64,000 bases of DNA from Corbicula japonica (taxonomy: Eukaryota > Mollusca > Bivalvia > Venerida > Cyrenidae), in the NCBI GenBank assembly GCA_038501625.1, contig JAZAYU010000013.1, positions 8,680,001-8,744,000 of the forward strand, given 5' to 3'. The translations under genes were made by a program, and so were the position numbers. This document shows positions 20,810-32,697 of this stretch, in pieces (within the stretch, counting starts at the first letter, position 1; every line of letters begins with the position of its first letter). A model generated the notes under the pieces. The model searched no databases. It saw only the letters and a program-made list of their open reading frames with translations, and was not told the origin of the DNA.

Positions 20810-22030
20810 GTTTCTCCCCAGTCTGAACCTCATAAGTGCTGAGAGTTAATGCCCAAGACAGATGCCTGAGACCTAAATTCCCCCCCCCCCCCCCCATCTT
20901 AACCTCACAAGTGCCTATAGCTAATGCCGAAACAGATGCTTGAGGCAAAGAATCTCCCTCATCTGAACCTCACAAGTGCCTATAGCTAATGCCGAAAAAG
21001 ATGCTTGAGGCAAAGAATCTCCCCCATCTGAACCTCACAAGTGCTTATAGCTAATGCCAAAAACAGATGCTTGAGGCAAAGAAACTCCCCCATCTGAACC
21101 TCACAAGTGCTTATTGCTTATGCCAAAAACAGATGCTCGGGGCAAACAATCTCCCCCATCTGAACCTCACAAGTGCTTATTGCTTATGCCAAAAACAGAT
21201 GCTTGAGGCAAAGAATCTCCCCCATCTGAACCTCACAAGTGCTTATAGCTAATACCAAAAACAGATGCTTGAGGCGAAAATTCCCCCATCTGAACCTCAC
21301 AAGTGCTTATAGCCAATGCCAAAAACAGATGCTTGATGCAAAAATTCCACCATCTGAACCCCACAAGTGCTTATTGCTTATGCCAAAATAAGATGCTTGA
21401 TGCAAAAATTCCACCATCTGAACCTCACAAGTGCTTATTGCTTATGCCAAAAAAGATGCTTGATGCAAAAATTCCACCATTTGAACCTCACAAAGCTTAT
21501 TGCTTATGCCAAAAAAAGATGCTTGATGCAAAAATTCCACCATCTGAACCTCACAAGTGCTTATTTCTTATGCCAAAAAAAGATGCTTGATGCAAAAATT
21601 CCACCATCTGAACCTCACAAGTGCTTATTGCTTATGCCAAAAAAGATGCTTGATGCAAAAATTCCACCATTTGAACCTCACAAGTGCTTCTAGCAAATAC
21701 CAAAAACAGATGCTTGAGGCCAAGATTACCCCATCTGAAACTTACAAGTGTTTATAGCTTATGCCCAAAAACAGATGCCCGAGACAAAAATTCCTCCAAT
21801 CTGAACCTCACAAGTGCTAATAGCTAATGCCCCAAAACAGGTGCTTGAGGCAAAGAAACTCCCCCATCTGAACCTCACAAGTGCTAATAGGTAATGCCCC
21901 AAAACAGGTGCTTGAGGCAAAGAAACTCCCCAATCTGAACCTCACAAGTGCTAATAGGTAATGCCCCAAAACAGGTGCTTCAGACCAAGATTCCCCTATC
22001 TGAACCTCACAATTGCTTATAGTAGTGACT
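20810..22030. repeat. Minisatellite of about 64 bp, about 19 units
   Basis: Each unit has TCTGAACCTCACAAGTGC, then TTAT(A/T)GCTTATGCC, AAACAGATGCTTGA(G/T)G and CAAA with a C-run. Subtypes cluster: GCTTGAGGCAAAGAAT units to about 21290, GCTTGATGCAAAAATTCCACC units 21330-21670, AACAGGTGCTTGAGG units at the 3' end. The overlapping ORFs arise from unit periodicity. 22031-22400 shows nothing. Confidence 0.9.
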
Positions 22031-22401
22031 GCAAAAAAATTCAGCTTTTAAAAGATTTATATTTCCTTACCCGACCAGAGAAGAAGATATAAATTACCAG
22101 TGTTTACAAGTAGATCATATCTAGGTTTTTGGCAAAGATACAAATTACTTTTTCAAGGGCATAATATATTTTGTTTTGTTTTTTTCAATATTATATTTTA
22201 GATGTTCAAGAAAAAACTTAAACATGACACTGCAATTACAACATTTGATTTTTCTCATATACTATACTATGGAAAAACATTTTTCTGTGATTTTTACAAA
22301 AAAAGACAGATTGCATGGAAAATTCTTTCAGATACCAAATGTTGGTGGTTTAAACTGTGTGTAATTGTATCCCATCTCTCCCAAGCTGCCAGATGGTCAG
22401 G

Positions 22402-22545
22402 GTTGAAGGTTATAAAACTGAGCATGGAAACCAGTCTCAAATCTCAAGCATCTGACTGGCTGAAATGGGGACCAGTCACCATTTCAGCCAATCAGATGCT
22501 TGAGATTTGAGACTGGTTTCCAAACTCAGTTTTATAACCTTGGGC
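22402..22545. repeat. F2 palindrome copy f
   Basis: Near-perfect arms (AAGGTTATAAAACTGAGCATGG left; CAAACTCAGTTTTATAACCTT right). The centre is GGGGACCAGTCACC, slightly asymmetric. 22546-23283 shows nothing more. Confidence 0.85.
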
Positions 22546-23283
22546 ACAGTTAACGGAGCGTATATGCAGCACTCTTGAATATGCAGCTTTTAATTGATAC
22601 TATTGTGATGAAATATTCTCTTATCCAATATTTTAAGTCATATAGCATAAGAAAATGACTAAAATAGACATGCAACAAAAAAAGGCCATAAATCTGCTTA
22701 TATTTTTTCCAGAATTATTTCCCTTTTTTGGGTTTTGGGTTGGGAATATCTCTTATCAAATGAAAGTTTATTCATTGGTAAATTGTTTTAATGGAGTGAC
22801 AGTCTACTATGGCTCTGTTTAATCTTTCAAAATAAGGAGGTAATAGAAAAATATGCAATTTCACCAACAGACTTAACAAAAAGTTCTTGGAACAAGTTTA
22901 ATTTCCTTGCAAAGCCAAAAAATCGGTCACCATGTTTAAGTATTTGAGTCAAATTTAAATTCTGTAACTGAATCCAGTACAATAAGATAGAGACGTTTGA
23001 AGATCATTTAATATTATAAAGCAAAGATGTTTAAAAGATTATATAAATTAAATGGTGAACATTAGCATAGGCAAATCTTGATATTATGGTTATCTTGTGG
23101 AATTATCTCGCCTTTTTGCAGGTTGCATGCATGTGCAATCAGCCATTAGTTGAATAATGGTATTAAAATGCTTAGAGCATTTTTTACTTATCTTGGTGAT
23201 ACAGCAAGGTTATAATGTACTGGCAAACATATTTGTTCAGTATATATTGTTTAGAGATGTAGCTGGGCTATACTCACAATTAG

Positions 23284-24325
23284 ACGTGTGTCACAGGGAA
23301 CGGACAATGGGAAACGATAGCGGGAAACGAGGTTTAAAGAGGGACAATTTCAAAATTGCTCAGCTGTACAAAAGCACGAGATATACGTGATATCCATGTA
23401 TTGTATTTATTCATCTCAAATAAATACCGTACCCCCAGTCTGATTTGCAATTTCCATTTTTAAAGAATGAGTTCTATTTGTGTTCGACGGCAGACAAGTT
23501 ATGAACAAACTCTAACAGTCTGAGAAAGCATGTGCCTTGGGTGTCACCAAACAGAAAACGCAGTTGTACGTTTTTAAATTCTGCAATCGAATGCTCCAAT
23601 GCTATCCTGTGTCTAGCAATATATTTGTTCAAACGTACCGCTTTTTCCTGTCATTCCCGCGTTTTCTTCTAAGTTGAGCTGATGTAAACGGTGTCATAAG
23701 TGGATGCCCATTTGCATAGATTTTGTCTGCCAACAAAACAAATTCTTGGGGAAAAGGCATCTCCTTGCCTATTTTAGGCATTAATCTGTACTGCTGTTTT
23801 GTAAATTCATTATAACATTACAAAACGAGATAGTTGTTTAAAATATATTTCAAATAAACACTTTACCATGCAGCGGGTGTCCAATCGTCTGTGATTTAAG
23901 TATACGTCTCTTGGCTACACAAATATATATGTACTTTAGAGACGCAGGGGGGGCGAACCTTTCCGCCTCAGGGTCATCAGGGTCATCAGATAAGGGCCCA
24001 GCAGATCAACAAGATCGACCGAGGGGACGGCAAAGGCGAGGGGATGGCGAAGGCATTCGCCGTTCCCCTCGCCTTTGTCACAATTAAAGAAAATCAAGAC
24101 ACATATACTATTTTTATGAAAACTAAAATGCCAAAAATACTTCGAGAAATAGGAATTTCTAGTTTTGAACAATCGGAATAGAATAATAATTGTAATAAAA
24201 TAACAAGAACACTTTGCTTGGCCTTGAATTAGTTTATACAAATTTGTTTGAAACATCCCCTTGACTTTTACTGTTTTGCTTTCTCAAACCTCGATCACCG
24301 TTCTCCGTGACACTTGTCTATTAAG
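23284..24325. other. Possible inverted-repeat element with GC hairpin
   Basis: The left edge GTGTCACAGGGAACGGACAA with ACGAGGTTT (to 23335) is roughly inverted at the right edge (AAACCTCGATCACC ... CCGTGACACTTGTC, 24285-24325). Inside, 24031-24077 is a GC-rich hairpin with one-base offset (CAAAGGCGAGGGGAT / TCCCCTCGCCTTTG). No transposase. 24326-25339 shows nothing recognisable. Confidence 0.35.
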
Positions 24326-25340
24326 AACAAGGGCATAAGGAGTGGACCCCAAAGGTCAGGCCAAGCTTTGTCCTCTGAAGCTCTAAATAACTATGTAATT
24401 GAAAAAAATGTTTTTGAATAAAAAAAGACAAAATACTTTGACAATTTAATCATGTAGCTCTAGATCAAATTTAAGACACTGTGCCAAAATTAAAACTTGA
24501 CATAAATAACATAGAAGACTCCAATTACATTAATGATGCCAGTGAATGTAAATATCTAGGGAAATTTGATCACCAATGTGATTATTTTGGAAGTTGTCAG
24601 TTCAGTATCTAGCTGTTGTTTTTTTAATTAAAAAATGTATCTGTGGAAAATTAAGCGGTGAAATTGGTTCTTTCTTTAATTAAAAGGTAGGTAATTTGCA
24701 AAAATGGAAATTGAAGTAACTGTATCTTATTTCTTTCCATCAGAGGACTTTAAAGATTGTGAACAGTCAAATAATATGTTTTGAGACTTTTAAGTTTAAA
24801 ATTATTGATCTAAACTTGTTTAGGAAAGAGGAGATAACATTGACCTCTATGAAAAAAAAACAACATCTTCCCACTTTATCAAATATCCAGACATATGCAA
24901 ATACCACAAATTAAGGGCTTACCACACTCCTCCCAACTACGTTCATTGAAAAAGAGAAAATGATCAAAATCTCAATAACGGCAAAATGGCCTTCCAAACT
25001 TTGCACAAATGTATGTTATTAATATATATATCTTTATTTTGCATATGGTAAGACACGTTAGAACAGTAAAGAAAAATAGTGAGATCTAAAAATTCCCTCA
25101 ATTCTATTTACGTAAATTCACAAAAACTTAACAACACAAACATCATTTTAAATGCCCACATAAGTATTATGGTTCTGACAACAATTTATTGTGTCCTCGT
25201 GACTTACATATGTAAACTTTACTAGATATTAGTAAAAGTTTGTTTGACTTTCAATTTCCTGGTCGCTTCCTGGTCCTGTAAACGGATGACAATCACTGAT
25301 TTCTCTTTTAGTAGTTGAAAGTTTTTTTACAAAGTACACA

Positions 25341-25488
25341 ACATATGTGCCGTCTGATCAGGATCTAAACTGTGCGCTTCTTGATTCAACAGGTAATATC
25401 TGACCAAAATGCGACCAGTGCAGATCCAGATCAGACTACACTGGTCGCACATGCGTAAAAATGCATATTATATCAAGGAAAGGGTTAA
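25341..25488. repeat. F1 MITE copy 8, left half lost
   Basis: The right end is AAGGAAAGGGTTAA (TTAA 25485-25488). The left part starts inside the first hairpin at GTGCCGTCTGATCAGG. The second hairpin lacks its loop half (AGATCCAGATCAGACTACACTGG). A more degraded F1 copy follows at 25595-25765. Confidence 0.6.
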
Positions 25489-26162
25489 AGCCGCCTATTT
25501 ACAGTCCAGAGTGAAATACTTACAAATGCTGACATATCCTGACGAATAACATTGCAATTCCAAATAGAGTTGTTTGTACAAATCGCACTTATAAACCTTT
25601 TATCACATGGAAACCAAGTGTAGATCCTGATCTGCCAACACAGCCAAGCTGTCTGATCTGGATCTGTGCTGTTCACTTCTTCGTCAAAAAGAACATAATG
25701 GATCTAAAGTGAACTGTGTTAGATACTAGTCAGACATCACAGACGTGTCTGCTGATGAAACAGAAAAAATTACTGTTAACGCCAGTCTTTACTTTCATGT
25801 CTAAAATGAATCAGTATGTATCAAAATCATTCCTGATAAGGTCAAATAAACTGAGAAATAAACAAGAGCCAGTCGGAAACGACTGCAAGCTCGACTATTC
25901 GAAAAGTCAGAATTATTAAGCACATTGTAACTGGGCTTCATTTAAACTGGGGAATGATTCAGGAGTTTATGACGCCTCCAACAAACACACATGAACAAAA
26001 GTTTCTTAATCCAAGTTAGGAAATCAATAAATTACACTTAATTTATTCTTGTAGATTTTTTTAGGGTTTACACAACCCAGCCCATAAACCACTGATCCCA
26101 CACCCATCAACTTACTATCCCTGCCCACCTATAGTGGTGTGGCGTGGTGTAGTACAGTATGG

Positions 26163-26910
26163 TATGCTGGTTGCTGGTGTTGTCATTGTTGGTGTTGTTG
26201 TTGGTGGTGGTAGTGGTGGTGTTGATTGTTGGTGTTGTTGTTGATGTTGCTGTTGGTGGTGGTGTTGATGTTGTTGGTGGTGGTGTTGGTGTTGCTGGTG
26301 TAGTAATAGTAATAGTATAGTATAGTATAGTATATCGTATCGTATCGTATCGTATCGTATCGTATCGTATCGTATCGTATAGTATAGTATAGTATCGTAT
26401 AGTATAGTATAGTATAGCATAGTATGGTAATAGTATAGTATAGCATAGTATAGCATAGTATAGGATAGTAATAGTAATAGTATAGTAATAGTAATAGTAT
26501 AGTAATAGTATAGTATAGTATAGTATAGTATAGTAATAGTATAGTATAGTATAGTATAGTTTAGTATAGTATAGTAATAGTATAGTAATAGTATAGTATA
26601 GTATAGTATATTATAGTATAGTATAGTATAGTAATAGTATAGTAATAGTATAGTATAGTATAGTAATAGTATAGTAATAGTATAGTAATAGTATAGTAAT
26701 AGTAATAGTATAGTAATAGTATAGTAAAAGTATAGTAATAGTATAGTAATAGTATGGTATGGTATGGTATGGTATGGTATGGTATGGTATGGTATGGTAT
26801 GGTATGGTATGGTATGGTATCGTACCGTACCGTACCGTACCGTACCGTACCGTACAGTACAGTACAGTACAGTACAGTACAGTACAGTACAGTACAGTAC
26901 AGTACAGTAT
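26163..26910. repeat. Segmented pentanucleotide array
   Basis: A GGT/TTG-rich trinucleotide tract (26163-26300) precedes a pentamer array of form NGTAY. Homogeneous blocks follow each other: AGTAT, CGTAT (about 26335-26380), mixed AGTAT/AATAGT (to about 26750), GGTAT (about 26755-26820), CGTAC (about 26821-26855), AGTAC (about 26856-26905). The long minus-strand ORFs are periodic artefacts: the 15-bp period encodes five residues and lacks stops. Confidence 0.9.
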
Positions 26911-27039
26911 AGTATATGCCCCCACCCACCCCACAATTACTCAACACTTTCAACCAAAGTATGTTAAGTACATCTGTTGTAAACATTTTCTATAGCATTA
27001 CATATGAAAAACACTAACATTGAACCTTTAACAATTATT

Positions 27040-28680
27040 TATAAGTCTTAATTCTAATTTCAAGTGAAAAGGGCAAAAATCAAATATAAAAAAGCAAGGA
27101 TGAGTTATGGGCCTTTGAAAATAAACATGATGTAAGATAAAATAAAGGTATACAAAGTTTTAAACCTTAATTTTTAAGTCTAAAAAGGGCAGTAATTTGA
27201 AAAAAATCAAAGAGTTATGGTTCTTGGCATACATAGTCAGGGTCATGATGATGGATAAGTTTCAAAGCTATAGTACAAGAAGTATGAAAGTAACTAGCTT
27301 GCATGCAAACTTTAACCTGAAATTCTAAGTCAAAAAAGGGGCATAAATTGATTAAAAATGAAAGAAAGAGTTATGGTTCTTGGCATACATAGTCAGGGTT
27401 ATGATGGTAAACAAGTGTCTTAAGTTTCAAAGCTATAGTACGAGAAGTATGAAAGTAACTATCTTGCAGGCAAACTTTAACCTGAAATTCTTAGTACAAA
27501 AAGGGCCATAATTTGATAAAAAAATTAAAGAAAGAGTTATGGTTCTTGGCACACATAGTCAGGGTCATGATGGTAAACAACTGTGTTAAGTTTCAAAGCT
27601 ATAGTACAAGAAGTATTTAAGTAACTACCTTGCACGCAAACTTTAACCTGAAATTCTAAGTCAAAAAAGGGCCATAATTTAAACAAAATGGAAATTAGAG
27701 TTATGGTTCTTGGCATACAAACTTGAATTATGATGATGAACAAGTGTTGAAAGTTTCAAAGCTGTAGTAAAAGTAGTATGGAAGTTATGGGTTTGTACAG
27801 TAGCTTGCACGCAAACTTTTAACTGAAATTCTAAGTCGAAAAAGGGCCATAATTTGATTATCATGAAAGAAAGAGTTATGGATCTTGGCATAAATAGTCA
27901 GGGTCATGATGGTTAACAAGTGTCTTAAGTTTCAAAGCTATAGTAAAAGAAGTATGAAAGTAACTAGCTTGCACGCAAACTTTAACCTGAAATTCTAAGT
28001 CGAAAAAGGGCCATAATTTGTACAAAATGAAAATTAGAGTTATGGTTCTTGGCAGACAAACTTGAATTATGATGATGAAGAAGTGTTGAAAGTTTCAAAG
28101 CTGTAGTATGAGTAGTATGGAAGTTATGGGTTTGTACAGTAGCTTGCACGCAAACTTTAACCTGAAATTCTAAGTCGAAAAAGGGGCATAATTTGATAAA
28201 AATGAAAGTTAGAGTTATGGTTCTTGGCATACACACTTGGGATATCATGATTAACAAGTGTTGAATGTTTCAAAGCTGTAGTGTAAGTAGTATTGAAGTT
28301 ATGAGTCTGTACAGTAGCTTGCACGCAAACTTTAACCTGAAATTCTAAGTCGAAAAAGGGCCATAATTTGATCAAAATGAAAGTTAGAGTTATGGTTCTT
28401 GGCATACACACACGGGACATGATGATGAACAAGTGTGCCAAGTTTTAAAGCTGTAGTATAGGTAGTATTGAAGTTATGAGTTTGTACAGTAGCTTGCACG
28501 CAAACTTTAACCTGAAATTCTAAGTCAAAAAAGGGCCATAATTTGATCAAAATGAAAGTTAGAGTTATGGTTCTTGGCAAACACACTCGGGACATGATGA
28601 TGAACAAGTGTGCCAAGTTTAAAAGCTGTAGCTATAGTAGTTTTTAAGATATATGTAGGTTGCACGTAAACTTTAACCAA
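27040..28680. repeat. Tandem core of the Helentron, units of 165-178 bp
   Basis: About ten units, each with AACTTTAACCTGAAATTCTAAGTC, AAAAAGGGCCATAATTTG, GAGTTATGGTTCTTGGCA and TTTCAAAGCT(G/A)TAGTA. Repeated minus-strand ORFs of about 94 codons reflect the units. Confidence 0.85.
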
Positions 28681-29040
28681 AGCGGGACGGCGACGGCGAC
28701 GCCGACGCCCAAAGTGAGTACAATAGCTCGACATATTTTTCGAATAGTCGAGCTAAAAATATATTTTTATAATATTGTGTAAAGAATTAGCCTCATACCA
28801 CATTGTATTAACACATAAATGTGTCATCCATAACCTAGCTGCTCTGTTTAAAGAAATTTATTACAACTTTTAAAATTATTGCAGCTGTGAGACAACTTGA
28901 GACTTGTTTACTTACATTAGTAAACATTAGTAAAATCCAAAACCATCTATGGAAATTATCTTGTATGGTGCATATCAATAAAGTTTATGTCTGTACCACA
29001 CGTATGGTATTATTAGGCATAGAAGTTTGGTATGGTGCCT

Positions 29041-29172
29041 TTTTTATACCGTTGGGTATGAAGGGATCCTTATTTTTGTATTTTTGTTCGACATGCAAAA
29101 TATCAAATGATATTTTGCATGTCGAACAAAAATACAAAAATAAGGATCCCTTCATACCCAACGGTATAAAAA
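29041..29172. repeat. Perfect 132-bp palindrome
   Basis: Two 65-bp arms match without mismatch around a 2-base AA centre (29106-29107). Beyond the break, TATGGTGCC at 29032-29040 and GGCTACCATA at 29182-29192 suggest the hairpin once extended further. ORFs on both strands are mirror images and not genes. Confidence 0.9.
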
Positions 29173-29518
29173 CATCTTTAGAGGCTACCATATTTTGACC
29201 CCCACTTCAGCACACACTAATCAGAGCATGTTTAACAAGAAATATCTTTAAAAAAGATAAACGGCGTTCATGGAAAAGATTTTTATATGTAATAAAGAAT
29301 AAAATAAAGAGCGTGCACAAATTTCGTCTGGTGATAATACGTCGATTAAAGAAGAATGTCTAACATTAACTGTACATTTATTCAGTTTCAATAAAATACC
29401 TCTTGTAGAGTTAGTACTAATGACGAATAAATGTTATTAAAATACAATAAATGAAAATAATAACAACTTGTTACAAGAGCGAAATCTACCAACTTTTACG
29501 TAAATTAACTTTAATAAA

Positions 29519-29596
29519 GTGTCCCTCCCGAGTATTGAACCCGGAGCCTCCGCTTGAGAGGCGAGTGTGATAACCACTACACCAAGGCGATTTGAA
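29519..29596 (-). repeat. tRNA-like SINE head or tRNA pseudogene
   Basis: Minus strand: A box TGGTGTAGTGGTTATCAC, anticodon loop CTCTCAA (CTC, Glu-like) and B box GGGTTCAATACTC. The T stem pairs. The acceptor stem does not, so I do not call a functional tRNA. It sits in the left arm of the foldback. Confidence 0.5.
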
Positions 29597-30397
29597 TAAC
29601 TGGATTTGAAATTAACAATTAGTATTAAAAGAACTAGAAAGGAACAAGTAAGAACCAGAAATATCTGCACTTCAATGTCGTTTTACACTGTGTATTGTAC
29701 TCGAGTGTTTACCTGACACGCATGAATATTCCATATAAAATCGTATTTAAGCCATCAATTGACTTAACTGGTTATTTACACCGTAAATATCTTTTTCTCC
29801 AATACAATTATCGCTATTAAAAACGTAAATGCCCGAACATATAAGTGCCATGTAAATACTAACACACAATATAAAAATCGTTACGGTAATCATTAACGAG
29901 ACTCACTAATAACCAATCAAAATAATCTATTTGATTCTCCCGCTGCATAATAAGTTTTATTTACAATATTTCATTGGTCGAAAAACTAGGTCAAAAGTGA
30001 GCTTAGACAGCTAACGCCGAAAAATACAAGATAGTTTAAATAAGTGGTTTATATTGAGACTATCCCTCCAAAACAAACAACTTTTGGCAGTCCTATGAGT
30101 GGACTTAATAGCTAGGTTTTACTCTATTGTTAAAATAATAAAGAACAGAACACGCCAAAGCATATTACAGTTCAGAATGTCCACCATTGATACAATACAT
30201 ATACATTTTGACAAAGTTTACATTAGTTTTATTTTCAAGATGAAAATGAGTATGATTTTCAGTGACAATGTCAAAATTAGATTAAGAAAAAAAAGGTCTA
30301 TGTTAAACAGGAAATGATCTAAGTTTATGGTGTTAAAAGAAAAAAAGGTGTGCATCGGTTGAGATAAGAACCCAGGCCACCAGCATGAAATGCAGGC

Positions 30398-30541
30398 TGA
30401 AGGTTATAAAGCTGAGATTGGAAACCAGTCTCAAATCTCAAGCATCTGATTGGCTAAAATGGCGACCAGTCGCCATTTCAGCCAATCAGATGCTTGAGAT
30501 TTGAGACTGGTTTCCATGCTCAGTTTTATAACCTTGGACAG
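30398..30541. repeat. F2 palindrome copy g
   Basis: Arms of 66 bp with about four mismatches around a 2-base centre. The two arms end differently (GCTGAGATTGG left against the complement of CATGCTCAG right), so outer segments are exchanged relative to other copies. Confidence 0.85.
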
Positions 30542-32558
30542 CGAGCATGCTACCAGTGTACCAACCATGGCTGTGATTTAAATACGGCTTTAAATGCAGT
30601 CTATAAAATAAATGATCGCTCTGTTAAGTAAAATAATCAACAATATCAAGATTTTTTTATTCTAAATATATGATTGTCATTTTGATTGTTTTGCTGTACT
30701 GCAGCAACAGATTTCTTTTCAAAGAGTGCAAATGAGACTGGCCTGTAATCATTTGACTGAATTTAGCAAAATTTAGTAGTAGCATTAATTTCTATTTTTA
30801 GCATGATGTGTTTTCTGGTAAGTTTCTTGGCTATTTTCACTATTTTGTACATAGTGGTGAATAATTCAAAAAATGAAATGTCAACTTTACATGGTCATTA
30901 TATGAGTGCTTTGACAACATAGATAGATCAGAAAAGCTTGAGATCACGCTGTTTCTCTGATAAATCGGCTAACATATTCTTTTAATAGTATAGATAGATT
31001 CGCAGTATATTGTACAGACATACTTTTTGAAATTAATCATGATTAATTTTTGAAATTATAATTTTGTGCAATGAAATTGGATATTTTTCAAATTGTAGGG
31101 ACATTTATTTATATAATATATATAAATCAGTATTTATACATAATTAAATGATTTACCCCCAAAATGAAGTAAATGAATTAATTTAATAAATATCATTTAA
31201 ATAACTAAGTTAGTATTTTTTATTCGTATTTACAAAATTGAATTGTTTAGACAGATAGAAATTTGTAAAAGCTTATTAATTAAAAAAAAAAAAATATTCT
31301 TAATGCAAAATTTCTAAGAATTAATTACAACACACCTATACATGGATAAAGCAATCCAAAAACAAACATGTCCTGTTGCAAAATGAATCACTTGATCATA
31401 ATATTATGATCTACAATTTGCAAGAATTATACAGGCTTCATTCACTGTATTATATAATGCAGTTATCTAGATGTATTAATTAAATGGTTCCTTGTTTTTT
31501 CGGCGTTAGCTGTCTAAGCTCACTTTTGACCTAATTTATCAACCAATGAAGTGTTGTAAATAATACTCGTTTTATATTATTATGCAGCGGGAAAATTAAA
31601 TAAACTATTTCGATTGGTAGCTATTTCCACCGGAGAGGCATCTAGCAGGGTGAAGAGGTATCTAGTGGGATTTTTAAACAATTAGTAAATACACTGTTTG
31701 AAACGATTATTGCTGTGACGTTTAGATCTTTTCTATTCTCTTGTGTTGAAAGATGTTGAAATGAGGCACACTACAGTACTCGTCATTGGCTAGGAATTTT
31801 TTTGTCAACAGCAATACAGTCACTCTTTTATATCAACCTATACAAAATGAAAGTGAAAGTAAGTGGAAATGGCTTAAAGAAAACGATGTTACACTTCCAC
31901 TGTAAAGCTGAAAATTTAAGTAATAAAATCTGCGAGCTTTAATTATTGTAATATTTGTGAGTATTTAGTTATTGGAAATTTATCCCAGCTCTTTCAGTAA
32001 TTGAAATGTTTACCCGAGACGTCTCTTAAATCGGTCAGCTGTATATAATATGCTACGCGATATAAACAATGAGTTCGCTATGTAAGTCTTTCAGCAATTG
32101 ATATATCATCTGATACATTATGTTTTAAGAATAAACACAATCAATGCCTTTTACAATACGTTTCTTATATAAAACTCATTCTTTATCGCGACTGAGAATT
32201 TTACAGTGTGCTTACTTGTCTTAAATCTGGCAACTACGTGTAATATGTTACGCGAAAAAACTGCGAGTCCGCTATTAAGTCATTGTGAAGGATTCACAAT
32301 GAAACTATTTAATTTACACGTAAACGTCAAGATGAAGTGAATAATACCAGCTAAAAACTGCATCATTTCATATACAATCTACGCCGTTTATCTTTTTTAA
32401 AGATATTTCTTGTTACTAATGGTTGTAAGTTAGTGCAGTAACCTCAATGAGCGCAGTAAAATACCAGGCTAATATCGGAACATTATCATAACAGGAATTA
32501 TCCCATTAGTGAACTTTTTATTAATGCTAATTGGAGATACTTTTACGTATAGGATATC

Positions 32559-32697
32559 AACCTCGTACATCTGTGTTTCTGTGTAGGAAATACCTGGTCA
32601 CGAGCTTCTTGTGACACCAAGAGCGCGAAGCGTTCGAGGTGTTTCATGAAGCTCGTGGCCAGGTATTTTCTACATAGAAACACCAATGTACGAGGTT
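32559..32697. repeat. Imperfect 139-bp inverted repeat
   Basis: AACCTCGTACAT ... TGTGACACC pairs with GGTGTTTCATG ... ATGTACGAGGTT, with scattered mismatches and a central AAGAGCGCGAAGCG. No ORF. 32698-33829 contains nothing else I recognise. Confidence 0.7.

Larger units (their letters stand above)
25862..28756 (+). mobile_element. Complete pearl-like non-autonomous Helentron
   Basis: Left end: AACAAGAGCC, a hairpin (AGTCGG/AACGACT) and GCTCGACTATTCGAA. Right end: TTCGAATAGTCGAG and CTAA at 28753-28756. The interior order is unique leader, microsatellite block (26163-26910), then tandem core (27040-28680) and a CGACGGCGACGCC stretch. Leader, microsatellite, core and hairpin tail is the pearl architecture known from bivalves. 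No helicase or Rep gene, so it needs a partner for movement. Confidence 0.7.
29233..32415. mobile_element. 3.2 kb foldback with 34-bp inverted ends
   Basis: The ends are inverted copies: TAACAAGAAATATC ... AAACGGCG (29233-29266) against 32382-32415, identical as far as I can read. An inner pair is also inverted: 29914-30024 against 31498-31620, both with CGGCGTTAGCTGTCTAAGC and CCGCTGCATAATA/TTATGCAGCGG. The middle (30025-31497) is AT-rich with one F2 insertion and no transposase. It could instead be two Helitron-like 5' ends facing each other. Confidence 0.55.

Noticed and set aside
20810..22030. CRISPR-like array (regular repeats)
   Set aside because: Eukaryotic context, no unique spacers; whole 64-bp units repeat as a minisatellite.
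26115..26986. Long Tyr/Thr/Leu-rich minus-strand ORFs (up to 273 codons)
   Set aside because: They are translations of a pentamer array; periodicity, not coding, keeps them open.
27537..28734. Series of similar ORFs of about 70-94 codons on the minus strand
   Set aside because: They recur once per tandem-core unit and carry no conserved start or family signature.
28887..29198. Overlapping plus and minus ORFs with the same peptide
   Set aside because: Both arise from the perfect palindrome, which encodes the same peptide on each strand.
29519..29596. Functional tRNA-Glu(CTC)
   Set aside because: The acceptor stem does not pair; treated as SINE head or pseudogene.
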